DNA of 64,000 nt from Tricholoma matsutake. Lineage: Eukaryota > Basidiomycota > Agaricomycetes > Agaricales > Tricholomataceae. The translations under genes were made by a program, and so were the position numbers. The stretch covers positions 4,712,001-4,776,000 of the forward strand of contig AP026545.1 of assembly GCA_026075535.2 (NCBI GenBank), read 5' to 3'. Each line of letters starts with the position of its first letter. Positions within the stretch are counted from its first letter, which is position 1. The notes beneath the pieces were generated by a model. The model searched no databases and was not told the DNA's origin. It worked only from the letters and a program-made list of their open reading frames with translations. This document shows positions 1-10,671 of the stretch, one piece after another.

Positions 1-250
1 AGTACCCCTTCCGACACATACCCCTTGGTATGATGTCATTCGGCGGCCTTGATCCGCCTATCTCCACCTTTTTCTATTTTTCGGTTATATTTGATTTTTG
101 TCATCTTCACATATACTGGGCATCAGCAAGGGGATCCTTAGAGTTTTCTCTTCGGATTTCCCTTTGCTAGGTGTGTCCCCAATGCCTGTATTATGTAGTA
201 TAATTTTAACTTCGGATTTCCCTTTGCTAGAGGCTTAGGTTGCCCTTATA
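1..250 (+). repeat. LTR fragment of family gypsy-C, cut by the window edge
   Basis: This stretch matches, in reverse complement, the last ~250 bases of the two 426-bp gypsy-C LTRs at 35118-35543 and 39693-40118. It ends with the same GCCCTTATA terminus and carries the duplicated motif TTCGGATTTCCCTTTGCTAG. The following bases do not resemble the gypsy-C primer region, so this is either a solo LTR or the 3' LTR of an element lying outside the window. It interrupts the family X gene copy that starts at 251. Confidence 0.85.
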
Positions 251-1393
251 TCAGCCCCATCAACACTGCCAACAACGTTGACAACGGCCACCACCACTGC
301 TCCCCTTGCTTCAAAACACCCACCTGCTGCTCAGATCCGACGGCAGTCACTTCCGGCCCAACCCACTGCACCCCAGCTAACTCCCCAGCCTCTCCTTTCG
401 CACCCTGAGCTGCCCGTTGTCACTGCCACATCACTACTAACAATGGTGGCGACTACTGCTACAACCACCCGGAAAACGATGCCTAGAGCCTCGTCTGGCA
501 CCCAGACCACTGCACACACCTCGGAGATGGCTCACCACACTGTAAGCAATGCACAGAAGTCGTCCACAGCCCAGCAAGACGAGTTACGAGACGATGAGCA
601 ACTGTGCTCATCAAAATGTGCCGTCTGCTCAATGGACAAACCCTGCCAGCCCCCCCCTCGTCAACGACAATCCAGGAGCATCCCCATGCCTCCCAGTCCA
701 CCCTTGCTAGCACCCCTTGCCCCCATTATGCACAACGAGCCCATTACAATGCCCTATGCGTCCACACAGCCTGCCACGTCATCAACGACATTTCTGTCAA
801 CGACAGCTCAACCCCCCGCTCTGCCCCATTCTAGACCACATCCCGCAGCTCAGAAACAACAGGATACATCACCAGACCCAGCAGAACACACCTGGCACAC
901 CTCTCAACCACCCAGTTTGCCCCAGTATGGCCGTAAATGACCTGTTTCCCCAGAACCCGCATGGTACACCCCACCTGCATCACCGTCGACACCTGCTACA
1001 CCCCCTGTCTGCCCCAGCCCAGCCCACCCCAGCTCGAAATGAGCCATTTCACCACCACTTACCCGTTTAGACTGGGCCAAAGACACTGAGTCCCTCCCCA
1101 CCACACCCTTGCTCCCCCGAGACCTCTCATGTCTACGGAATGCCCATGTACAGCTGTTTGGAACTCTATGACGACGGACTTGACAACGACGAGCCCCACC
1201 TCGAGTCTCTCCACCATCGCGACAATTCTTTCATCCAGATTCATTATCCTATGTTTGCCCACCTCATCCTCAACCTATGTTTACTCGCCATCACCCTTCA
1301 GCTCCTGCTCTAAAGCTAAACTGGGATCAAGACCCCCGTCTCACAAATCTGAGTCGAGCTCTTTGTGCTCTGGGTTGGACACCACCTCGCTGA
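251..1393 (+). pseudogene. Family X gene, 5'-truncated copy
   Basis: This is a Thr/Pro/Ser-rich reading frame homologous to the larger family X gene at 24168-26377. Shared landmarks in order are a HPELPV motif, a Cys-containing block (LCSSKCAVCSMDKPC near 600-640), a W-A-K-D motif near 1070 and the C-terminal block DPRLTNLSRALCALGW ending at the TGA at 1391-1393. The N-terminal half with the GY-x-EG repeats is missing because the gypsy-C LTR abuts at 250. Several TGA codons (for example at 938-940) and frame changes break it. The function of the family is unknown. The sequence continues into a 3' untranslated part that resembles 45170-45310. Confidence 0.7.
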
Positions 1394-1655
1394 GCTTTAC
1401 CTTTTATTTTCATATTTTACCTGCATATATTATCATTGGACATTCATTCACTGCACATATCATCAGGCATTTTAGACATCATTTTCCTTGTTTCTTTTCA
1501 TCTAGAGTTGAGATTGCAATGAGGGCATTGCTATTGTGTAGGGTGGCACATGTAGCTGTGGTGGCAGCACCTGGTGGAGTTAGAGACACGGTCATGTGAC
1601 TGCATGCTAGATATCCACATAGGCTATAGACTGTTTGTCCATCGATACCACTGCT
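1394..1655 (+). other. Decayed 3' part of family X copy 1
   Basis: The stretch ATTGGACATTCATTCACTGC near 1434-1454 and the following TTTTAGACATCAT match the 3' region of the complete X element at 45196-45260. Beyond 1560 there is only weak resemblance (GGTCATGTGACTGCATG) to the 146-bp terminal repeat of X. No gene is seen. Confidence 0.5.
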
Positions 1656-1689
1656 ATAGAGGTTCTGCCCATGCTTTAGGGCCTTCTGC

Positions 1690-2433
1690 TTGCGTTCCCT
1701 GCCTGTTCCGGTGAGACGGCATGTCTCCAACGTTATGGCACACTTCGAGAGGACCTGTTCCAACTTGCACATGATGCGCTCGGGCACTTTGGCAGTGACA
1801 AATCATATGCGGCCATCCGTGACTCATACTACTGGCCAAATATGCATTGGGATCTGGAGAGTGCTTACATCCCCTCTTGCACAGAGTGTCAGTGTAACAA
1901 GGGACAAACTTTGAAACCAAAGGGCCCCCTACACCCCTTGCCTGTGCCTGATGCTCATGGTGACTCTGTCTGCCTGGATTTTGTTGGCCCAGTGCCAGAG
2001 GATGAAGGATTCAACTGCATCCTGACTATAACAGATCAACCAGGCTCAGATGTGTGAATTGTGCCCACTCGCACTGATATCACTGAACACAAGCTCATAG
2101 GGATCTTCTTCTCTGAATGGTACTGCAAGAATAGTTTGCCTACCAAGCTTATCTCCAACTGCAATAAGTTGTTTGTGTCTAAATTCTGGAAGGCACTACA
2201 TCTGCTGACTGGGGTTCACCTTAAAATGTCAACTGCTTATCACCCACAAACGGATGGCAGCAGCAAACACACAAACAAAACCCTAAACCAGTGTATTTGA
2301 TTCCATGTCAAACAAAATCAAAAGGGCTGGGTACAGGCACTGCCTCTGATCTGATTCAACATCATGAACATGGTCAACACATCGACAGGATACTCTGGTT
2401 TCCAGCTTTGAACGGGTCGGTCACCACGAGCTC
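1690..2433 (+). pseudogene. Integrase, gypsy-A (broken)
   Basis: The reading runs through an HHCC-type zinc region (HDALGHFGSDKSY, SCTECQC), the first catalytic aspartate in CLDFVGPVPEDEG, and the region leading to the YHPQTDGSSKH motif near 2240-2270. The usual second acidic motif (SDRD-like) reads SNCNKL, so the second catalytic aspartate is lost. The expected glutamate of GQTE also reads differently (GSSKHTN). TGA codons interrupt at about 2056 and 2298. It is not functional. The hAT element at 2434 ends this piece. Confidence 0.75.
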
Positions 2434-3123
2434 TAGTGTTTAAAGGTCTGGTATGGTCCAGTTTTTTGACCTCCAAGAGGGGCAACCAGCAACCGCAACC
2501 GAACTGAGTAGGACCGGTCCACATCAGTTTGGTTGCCCCCAAAAAACCGGTTAAGACCGGTCTTAGTCACCATGAGGGGTGGGTTCCTTTCCCGTGATGA
2601 TATACCCCGCGAGTCATGTCACCATGAGGTGCGGGTTTCTCATTTCTGTAATAATTTTGTACATTGCGGGAAAAAACCCACGAGTCATGTCGCCATGAGG
2701 CACGGGTTCCTTTCCCACAATGATATAACCCGTGAGTCAGGTCACCATGAGGTGCAGGTTTCTCATTTCTGTAATAATTTCATATCTTTTCAGCAAATTA
2801 TTACGGATATGAGCAACCCATGCCTCATGGTGACATGACTCATGGGGTATGTCCTCGTGGGAAGGGAACCCACACCTCATGGCGACCTGACTTGCGGGTT
2901 TTTTCCTGCGATGTACACATCTTTTATGCACTGCAGAAAGACTGGTTGCAACTGATGGCAACTGGTCTTTTAACGGTTTTCAAATATTTTCAAAATGAGG
3001 CAACCGGCAACTGGAACGACCCCAAATGTGGGCAACCGCAACCAATGGTCCGGTTGCATTCAGTCCAGTTCAGTTTGGTTGTGGTCATTTTTTCAGTTGC
3101 ATTAACCAGACCTTTAAACACTA
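2434..3123. mobile_element. hAT-1: non-autonomous hAT-type DNA transposon
   Basis: The ends are inverted: TAGTGTTTAAAGGTCTGG on the left, and its complement CCAGACCTTTAAACACTA on the right. The flanks are ACGAGCTC (2426-2433) and ATGAGCTC (3124-3131), an 8-bp target-site duplication with one CpG-to-TpG change. The T-A-G-N-G terminus and 8-bp duplication are diagnostic of hAT elements. The 690-bp interior has no transposase frame. It holds two direct and one inverted copy of a block built on CACCATGAGGTGCGGGTTTC, which could form long hairpins. Confidence 0.85.
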
Positions 3124-3643
3124 ATGAGCTCTACCACCCCTCGTACCCACTGTGTTGGCTTCTATGGCCAAGATTGATGTGTGAAGCCTGTTCAGCCAAA
3201 TTCTGGCAGATGAAGCTGATGCTAAAGACTCTCTGTTGACCACCAAAATTTCACAGGCATTTTATGTGAACAAAGAATGGGGCAAAGAAGACATGTTCAA
3301 GGTGGGAGACAAGGTCATGTTATCAACACTACATTGAAGACAAGAATGGAAAGCTGGAGATAAGAATTGTGTCGCTAAGTCCTTCCCCAGATTTGATGGT
3401 CCCCACCCCATTATGGAAGCACTCCCTGACTTCTCTGCTTATACCCTAGACCTTCAAAATTCACCTGACGTGTTCCCTACCTTCCACACATCCGTACTGA
3501 AGCACTACCACCCCAACGATCCTGAATTATTCCCATCCTGAGGATTCACATGCCCTGGCCCGATTGTCACTGCTGATGGTATCAAAGAATACACCATTGA
3601 GAAAATCATCGATGAAAGGAAAAGAGGATGAGGCCACCAATAC
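3124..3643 (+). pseudogene. gypsy-A integrase C-terminus and first half of chromodomain
   Basis: After the hAT insertion the frame resumes with a region typical of the integrase C-terminal domain: KISQAFYVN, VGDKVMLS, FPRFDGPHPI and FHTSVLKHYHPND. It then enters a chromodomain (EYTIEKIIDERK near 3589-3628). The chromodomain is cut at 3643 by gypsy-D1 and continues at 11371. The TGA codons near 3336, 3540 and 3630 align with arginine positions in such domains. It is not functional. Confidence 0.75.
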
Positions 3644-4349
3644 TGTTAAGAACTGATCCTAGAAGACGCGTTGGAATCTGATTGGTCACTGTGGGTGATA
3701 ATAGTGGGAGTTTGTCGGGTCGATGCAGATTCTATGGGAGGGGAAACAGAAAGGACTTGGCTTGAGCTTGTAAGAAGCTGCACCCTTCACCTCGTCTGGT
3801 GTCCTAATTTCAAGTCGAAGGTCTGGAGGTAGGAGCAGGAAAGTGTGGGTAAATGCAGGGAGGAGTATGGAGGGACTTAGGTTAAGTTCAGGTGAGGTTA
3901 GGCCTTCAGAGGGAGACTAGAGGTCGAGTTGAACAGAGTTCAGACTCTTAGAGAACTGAGGTTGGAGTAGAAGGAGGTTTAGATTGGCAGGATAAAGTCG
4001 AGTCTATGTTGATATACGAACTAAGGAATACAAGGTGAAACTAACTAAGCTTAAATACTGTAGTCCGGAATAATGTGGAACAGGAATGAAGACTGTGGCA
4101 GTGTCTCGACTGTGTAGATAAATTATCTAGCGGGAGCCACACAGGAATCCGTAGTCGAATATGCAATAGAGATGGCAGCCTTGGGAAGGCAGCCATGGAT
4201 GCTGTACAAGGCGGCCTTGTGCACAGCAGTGTGGGCAGTGCAAGGCGGCCAGGAACAAAATCGGGAGGAGTAGACAAATGTCAGGTTTGACGTGCGGAAA
4301 AGGATCAGACGGATGTGGGTTCCGATCAGGCGAGGAACAGTTCTTGACA
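3644..4349 (-). repeat. 3' LTR of gypsy-D1
   Basis: On the minus strand it starts TGTCAAGAACTG and ends TTCTTAACA, giving TG...CA termini. It is 706 bp and is nearly the same as 10672-11370 and, in the other orientation, 57912-58616. Confidence 0.93.
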
Positions 4350-4484
4350 GTATTTCCCCCTTAGTGCCGAGCCTACGAGGCACATGAGTGTTTGAGTCCA
4401 AATAAGGAAGTTGGTTGAATTTCCGAATGTGGTAATTGGTTGAAAAATTTTCACATTCTTTCCTTCCTCCATCAACTATCAAAT

Positions 4485-5473
4485 ATGTCCCCCCCAGCAG
4501 TCTCCACGCAGATCAAAATGGCTGCGATGAAGGCCCAACACGAACAGAGGGAGCGGGCACTGAGGGAGCAGATGGAAAAGGAGATGAAGGAGCTGGAGGA
4601 AGCAGCGAGGGAGGAGGAGCACTGGGCGTAGGAGGCGCAAAAGGCAGCAGAGGAGGCTGCAAAGGTGGAGGAGGCGCACCAGGCAGAGGCATGGAAAAAG
4701 GAGGCATCAGCCACAAAACGAGTGGAGAAGAAGTGGGCAGCTGCAGCTGTGGGTTTGGAGGATGAGGCCAAGGGGAGCAAGTCCCCAAAGAAAAAGAAAG
4801 TTGCCAAGTCGAAGGCACAAGTGGGGATGGAGGAGTCAGAGGGTCCGGTGCGGGTGCAGGCTGCGTTGCCCTGCAAAAGGTGCGTACTTGTTTCCCTTCT
4901 CAGTCTTCTCTTACTGATAAGTCGCCTAGATGCAAATATCAGAAGATTGCTTGTTTCAAGATGGGTGTGAGGGGACATGTGTGTGACAACTGCACGTGCA
5001 TCAAACATAAGTGTGAGGAGGTAGTGTGGGAGGGGCAGGAGGCCCCTGCAGCAAAACTGGCAGGAACGATGGGGATTAGAGGGGAAAACCTGGAAGTAAT
5101 GCAGCAGATGATGAAGTTGATAAGGAAGGGGTTTGCTGAGGTGGCTACTGCGGTGCAGGAGTCGATGGGGGAGATCTGGGACGCTTTGGACCCAGAGTGG
5201 GTGGAGGAAGAAAGCACCGGGGAGGAGAGCGACAAGGGTGATGAAGAGGTGGAGTGGGTGGTGCGAGAGTCCTGGCAGGAAAGACACGGGATCCACAAGT
5301 CCGGAGATGACTGGGCGGCCTTCCAGAGGTATCTGGAGAAAAGGCAGGCGGATGATGGGGAGGAGAGTGAGAGTGGAGAGGAGGAGAGTGGAGAGAAGGA
5401 CGAGGGCGGAGAAGAGGGCAAAGTTGGGGGAGAGGGTGACGAAGACAGAGAGGGAGAAGCAGAGGTAGTGTAG
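4485..5473 (+). CDS. Antisense Zn(2)Cys6 coiled-coil acidic protein carried by gypsy-D1
   Basis: This gene lies between pol and the 3' LTR but is coded on the strand opposite to gag-pol. Exon 1 (4485-4879) starts at an ATG and encodes a charged Lys/Glu/Ala coiled coil (about residues 10-110) with a KKKK-type basic patch. The intron (4880-4929, 50 nt) is GTGCGT...CTGAT...TAG. Exon 2 (4930-5473) follows. Splicing gives C-X2-C-X6-C-X9-C-X2-C-X6-C, the exact spacing of a fungal Zn(2)Cys6 DNA-binding cluster, starting PCKRCKYQKIAC. A helical middle and a very acidic Glu/Gly/Asp tail end at TAG 5471-5473. The spliced frame is about 312 codons. One TAG at 4629-4631 lies in exon 1 and probably replaces CAG (Gln), so this copy is damaged. 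A DNA-binding regulator is inferred, not shown. G1 and D2 carry homologues at the same position. Confidence 0.7.
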
Positions 5474-5561
5474 GGATCCGGTCGGATCCAAAGAAAAAAT
5501 TGTTTTTCAATGAAATTTGTTTCTGAGTTCAGACTGAGTGAATAAGTAACGTGAATAGACT

Positions 5562-8500
5562 TTAAGCGGGTAATGGTCCGGGTTTCTGTGGGTAGCAGGT
5601 GTGAAAATCCGCAAGGAGTTCTTGGGCATGGTCAAGTTCCATAACAGGTAGCCAGGAGGTCTCTTCATCGGTTCCCTGGTAACCTTCCCATCGGATGAGG
5701 TAGAGAATCTTGCAGCGATGTTGGTTGTCGACCTTGGAGTCGAGGACTTCAGTGATCTCATATTTGAGCTCGTCATTGATGGTGATCGGAGGAGGGGGAG
5801 GTTGAACTCGATTTGGAATTGTGTTTGGGGAGTGTTTCTCTAGTTGAGAGACATGGAAAACAGGGTGGATGGCCTGCATGTGATCCGGGAGCTGCAGGGT
5901 GACTGAGTGAGTGCCCAGGTGGGCAATGATTTTGAAGGGGCCATGGTTCTTTTCAGAAAGTTTCTTGGAAGGACGAGTGGTGCGGATGTTTTCCGCAGTG
6001 ACGTAGGCAGAGTCACCAATGTTGAAGTTGGGTGTGGGTGCTCGATGTTTATCTGCAGGGCCTTGATAATGCTCTTGAGCAGCCGCAAGCTGTTTCTGAA
6101 GTTCCTGATGAAGGTTGTCTAAGTCGACGATGAACTTGCAGGCATGCTGTGAGGCTAAGTCACATTCGGGGAAGACAGAAATGTTCGGGTGATAGCCTTT
6201 GTTGGCAAAGAAAGGGGATATGCCTGTAGAGGTGGAGGGAGCATTGTTGTAGGCAAATTTGCCCAAGGGTAAGAGGTGAGACCAGTCATCCTGCTGATAA
6301 TTGCAGAAGATCCAGAGGTACTGCTCCAAGGTCTGATCAAGTCATTCTGTCTGACCATCACCTTGCGGGTGATAACTGGAAGTGAAGTGGATCTGCATAT
6401 TGAGCACTTTTCCGAGGGAGCGGAAGAAATGGGAGATGATCTCAGATCCCCAGTCACAAGTGATGTGCGATGGAACACCATGCTTGGAGAAGATGTGGAG
6501 GACAAACAGGTTGGCTAGTTCTTGGGCTGTGATTTCATTAATAGTTGGGATGAAGATGCCTTGTTTGGTGAGACAGTAAACAATGACCAGGATAGCGGTG
6601 TGACCATTGGAGTCAGGTAGTTGCTCAATGAAATCCATGGAGATGGAGTTCCAAGGTCATTCTGGAACTGGAAGTTGCTTTAGAAACCCGTAGGGCTTGT
6701 GTCAAGGTGATTTGGATCATTTGCAAGTGGTACAGGATTTGCAGAATTCCTGCACAAAGGTGTGGAGGTTTGGCCAGACATATTCCCAGTGGACAAGCTG
6801 CTGGGTTTTGTTTTGTCCGAAGTGGCCAGAGAGGATATGATCGTGTTTGTATTGAAGGACTTTGAGGTGGAGGTCCACGACGTCCGGAACATAAATCCAG
6901 TCGAAGTGGTGGAGAAGACCTGCCTCGTCTATGGTCCAGTTGGGGTTGACAAGTGTCAGAAGATGTGCGGATGATAAGGGGTCAAGGGGTAGAGAGGTGT
7001 GGATATCATTGTGAAGTTTCTCAACATCCATGATTACTGCTTGTTGAAGGATGGGTGTGGCGAAATAGGTGGTGTGAAGGGAAGAGGTAAGCTGTTCCTG
7101 TGTGAATACAGGTCGGAAGTTGGTTGGGCTTATGGAGGCGAAGTTGCTATTTCCCCCTTTGCAGTAGATGTCCCAATGTCTAGTGAGTGCATCTGGCTTG
7201 GCCCCTAATTTTCTGGGGTGGAAGCAGATGACGAGATTGAACTGGGAAAGGTATTCAGACCAATGGGCCTGGCGGCGGGTGAGCAACTTAATAGTTCTGA
7301 AGTACTCAAGATTTTTGTGGTTGGTGACCACATCAACTGGGTTTGCAGAACCCTCAAAATACTGCTGCCAGTGTTTGAAGGCTTCAAAGATGGCCAAGAG
7401 TTCCTTGTCATGGGTGTTGTAATTTAGTTCAGCGGGATTAAAGGAGCAGGAATGAAAAGCGACCGGATGGATTTCTCCATCCATAGTATAAACCAAAAGG
7501 ATTGCCACTAGGGCATAGTCGGAAGCGTCAGTTTTGAGTACCATCTGTGAGTCAGGTACCCATTGAGTTAAGATGGGGGCATGAGTGAATTCTTGTTTAA
7601 GCTTTTCAAAAGCATCGTGGCACTTCTTGTTAAAGTCCCAGGGTGTGGATTTCCGCATCAAGCAGGTGAGTGGAATGACAATGTCTAATGGCTGTTAATG
7701 AAGTGGTGGTAAAAGTTGCAAAAGCCTAAGAAGGATTGTATATCCTTAACTCTCCTAGGCTCAGGCCAGTCGAGCATGGTTTTGACTTGATCCTCGGACA
7801 TCCGCAGTCCATCTGGTGAAAGGATGAAACTAAATATTCAACAGTGTCTTTGTGGAACTCACATTTCTGTGGAGAGGCGTAAAGTCCATTTTTCTGGAGA
7901 TGGCGGAGGATTTCTTTAACGTGAGCCCCGTGCTGGGACTTGTCATCTGAATAGATCAGGATGTCGTCAAGGTACACGATGACACAAACATCCAGCATGT
8001 TGCTGAAGATGTTGTTCATAAACCGCTGGAAAGCTGCAGGTGCATTAGTGAGTCCAAAGGGAACCACCTACCACTCAAAGGATCTGTAGTGGGTGTGGAA
8101 AGTGGTTTTCCACTCATCACCATCAGCGATGCAGACTAGATGATAAGTGTGCCGCAAGTCTATCTTAGTGAACAAGCGGGCTTTTCGGGGGGAGTCGAGG
8201 AGGTCAGAAATGAGAGGAAGTGGGTAGTGGTCTTTCTTTGTAAGACGGTTGAATCCTTGGTAGTCGACACAAAGTCAGAGACTACCATCCTTCTTCTTGA
8301 CGAAGAGAATTGGAGCACCATGTGGAGACTTGGATGGGCGGATGAAACCTGAGCAGATGTTTTCATCAATGAAGACTCATAAGGCTTCTAATTCAGAGGG
8401 AGAGAGAGAATACATGCGGCCTGGAGGCAGAGGAGTGTTGTCTTCTGTCTCTATCTTGAGGTCGTAAGACTGATGCAGAGGAAGGGTATCCACTTTAGTC

Positions 8501-9240
8501 TTATTAAAGACATCAGCAAATTCGTGATACTTGGGTGGAATATCGGAAAAGTCAGATGAGTTAGCAGATTGGGCAGAGTGTGCGAATAACCCTTCTGGAG
8601 CAAAGGTCATCTGAAAAGCTACTGCCCCAGGAAGTTTGCTAGCATGCGCATAAGCAGCAGCGTTGATGAAAGAGATGTTGGGAGGTGTAAACTTAGGAGG
8701 AATTGTGGGTTCAGAAAGTGAGGAGAAGTCGAGGATTTCTACTGGAAGGTTTGGGGGCAAAGGTGACGTCAGGGGTGCCAGACCTCTATGATCTGCAGAG
8801 CAGAAAGCGAGTTGGCTTGTAGACCAGTCAATCAATGGATTGTATTGCTTCAGCCAGTTATGACCAAGTATGGTGGAAGAGGAAGAGTCGAGCGAGGTTA
8901 CATAGAATGACAAATTGAACACTTCACCGGCAGGGAAGGTGACTGGAAGTTTGACGACCTGAGTTATGGTGGAGTTGCAAGATCCATCAAAGAGTCATAA
9001 ACCGATCGGGTTAATGGATTCTGTGCTGAGTTGGTTATTCAACATGAAAGAGGAGTCAAGGAAGCAGTGGGAGGAGCCAGAGTTGATAAGGGTTTGGAAA
9101 GGGGTGGAAGAGTTGGGAAAGGTTAAAAGAATAGTTAGGGAGTCAGGATAGGAAAGAGCAGATACGTTGAGACAAATGTAGGCAGCCAAATGGGTAAGGT
9201 CAATGCAACCCCCAGCCCCAATGGCTGTTTCCTGAGGGTT
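5562..9240 (-). pseudogene. pol of gypsy-D1: protease, RT, RNase H, integrase, chromodomain
   Basis: On the minus strand the protease is near 9070-8380, with LINSGSSHCFLD where the usual active site is D-S-G; the Asp is Asn here. The reverse transcriptase follows (8330-7730) with an intact [12 protein letters not shown]. RNase H (7661-6900) has KTDASDYAL, DKELLAI and VVTNHKNLEY, where the usual TDHKN Asp is Asn. The integrase (about 6890-5900) has MDFIEQLP, a TCDWGSE acidic motif and GDGQTE. The chromodomain ends the frame (YEITEVLDSKVDNQHRCKI ... EETSWLP, 5790-5562). TGA stops and frameshifts separate the blocks. The D-to-N changes fit CpG decay on the other strand. Confidence 0.9.
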
Positions 9241-9344
9241 GTGGACTATTTTTCTGAGTCCATAGTGTCGGGAATGACAATGGATGCATGGGCTTTTGGG
9301 GCTTTGGATTTCAGGCAGTTTCCTGCTATGTGCCCTTCCTCACC

Positions 9345-10636
9345 ACAGTAGAGACAAAGTCATTCTCTCATGCGACATTCTCGTTCCTCCCCAGTGAGCT
9401 TGCCATTCTTCCCCAACTTATCGGAGATGGACAACTTGGGCTTGTCCCGGGGAGTGTTCTTTGTCGTGGAAGACTGCTGGTTGGAGGTGTTACCGTGGGT
9501 GGAGTTTGAAGAGGCTTGGTTTGTCAACAGGGAAGGACTTTTGGAAGAGTCCTTCTGACTAGAGTTAGTGATGTTACTGGAATTCTTTGTTTCAAAATGG
9601 GATTCATCTTCTTGCATCCAGTAGATGTCGTCGCTGTCCTGCGCTTTCAAGCACAGTTCCGCAAGAGTATTGGGTTTACCACCCCAGAGAACTTCTATGT
9701 GAAGCCAGAGTGGAAGACTGCAGAAATCGCGGTCACGAAGGGCTGCTTCATTCCAATTGACCCTAGAAGCTAATTCCCAGAAGTCAATGTTATATTTCGT
9801 GATATGACCACCTTTCTTCATTGTTAAGTCAGAGAGAGCTTTTTCTGCATCTCCAACTGGGTCGTGCAGACTGAAGTTACTTTCCAGCTCGGTGAGGAAA
9901 GCTTCATAGTCCCACATCGAGTGTGTGGAATCTGTCGGATCATTAAGACCAGGCTCAAACCAACTGAGAGCTGATCCTTTAAGATAAGAAAGGATAAATA
10001 TGATCTTTTCCTCATCAGAGGAAAATACATGTGGACGGTCGCGGAAATGAAGGTTGCAGGAGACTAGGAAGTCTCTAAGTTTCTTCAGATTGGCACAGTC
10101 AAAAGTGTCGGGGTCGCAAACTTTGATTTTCTTGGTCTTGGGTGTGTTATTTTGACGAAGGGTGCAGATACTCTCTGAGAGGTTGTAAAGGACATCTATG
10201 AACCTATCCCCTGGGTCAGGGTTTTCCCCCGTGGGAGGTTGATCCTCAGGATCATTGGGATCAGGGTCACCCCCAGGGCCGTCAGGACCACTAGGGTCAT
10301 CAGGTCCGCCGGGGGGTCTGTCCTCTAGACCAGGATCTTCCAACCCAAAGGGTTCAGGCTGGTTGATGCCCCTATGTACTCAAGGGGAGTTCTTGATCGA
10401 AAACCTTCCAGGTTGGCAGAAGGGTGTGGGGAATGGGTGGACATGAGATTGGCACTGATTGAAGGGGCTCCTGAGCCGATTGGTCAGAATATGTTTGAGG
10501 GTCTGGAAGACACTCCAAAAGTAGTGGCGGGATGAGGGTCAGAAAGGGTGGATCACTGGATTGCAGAGATCCCTGGAATAGTACCAGCATGTTGGGAATT
10601 TCTTGTTGTGCACTGGCAGGTCTCAGTAGGGGTCAT
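9345..10636 (-). pseudogene. gag of gypsy-D1
   Basis: The frame begins at ATG 10634-10636 on the minus strand, matching the start of the D2 gag. It passes a proline/glycine/aspartate-rich linker (about 10340-10200). Next comes the capsid-like gag domain with SYLKGSALSWFEPGLND and LHIEVLWGGKP. The C-terminal zinc knuckle reads CLYCGEEGHIAGNC (CX2CX4HX4C). A one-base loss in a G run near 10370 and TGA codons, including one just before the knuckle, break it. It would package the element RNA. Confidence 0.88.
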
Positions 10637-10671
10637 AGAGGGGAATGGGATGAGTGTGAGTTTGTATATAC

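Noticed and set aside
278..940. 220-codon frame as an independent host gene
   Set aside because: It is the C-terminal half of family X, truncated by an LTR, and aligns with 24950-26000.
3644..4349. gypsy-D1 and gypsy-G1 as one element family with interchangeable LTRs
   Set aside because: Internal genes are related, but LTR lengths (about 700 versus 595 bp) and sequences differ except for short terminal similarity.
4350..4440. B-box-like sequence (GTTTGAGTCC here, GGTTTGAATCC at 13838) suggesting a Pol III promoter or tRNA next to the gypsy-D/G 3' LTRs
   Set aside because: No A-box at tRNA spacing and no pairing T or acceptor stems in either copy.
4472..5491. Long minus-strand frame of 339 codons opposite the antisense gene
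   Set aside because: It is a Ser/Leu/Pro-rich shadow of the Glu/Lys-rich + strand gene, has no domain, and runs through the intron and LTR-proximal DNA.
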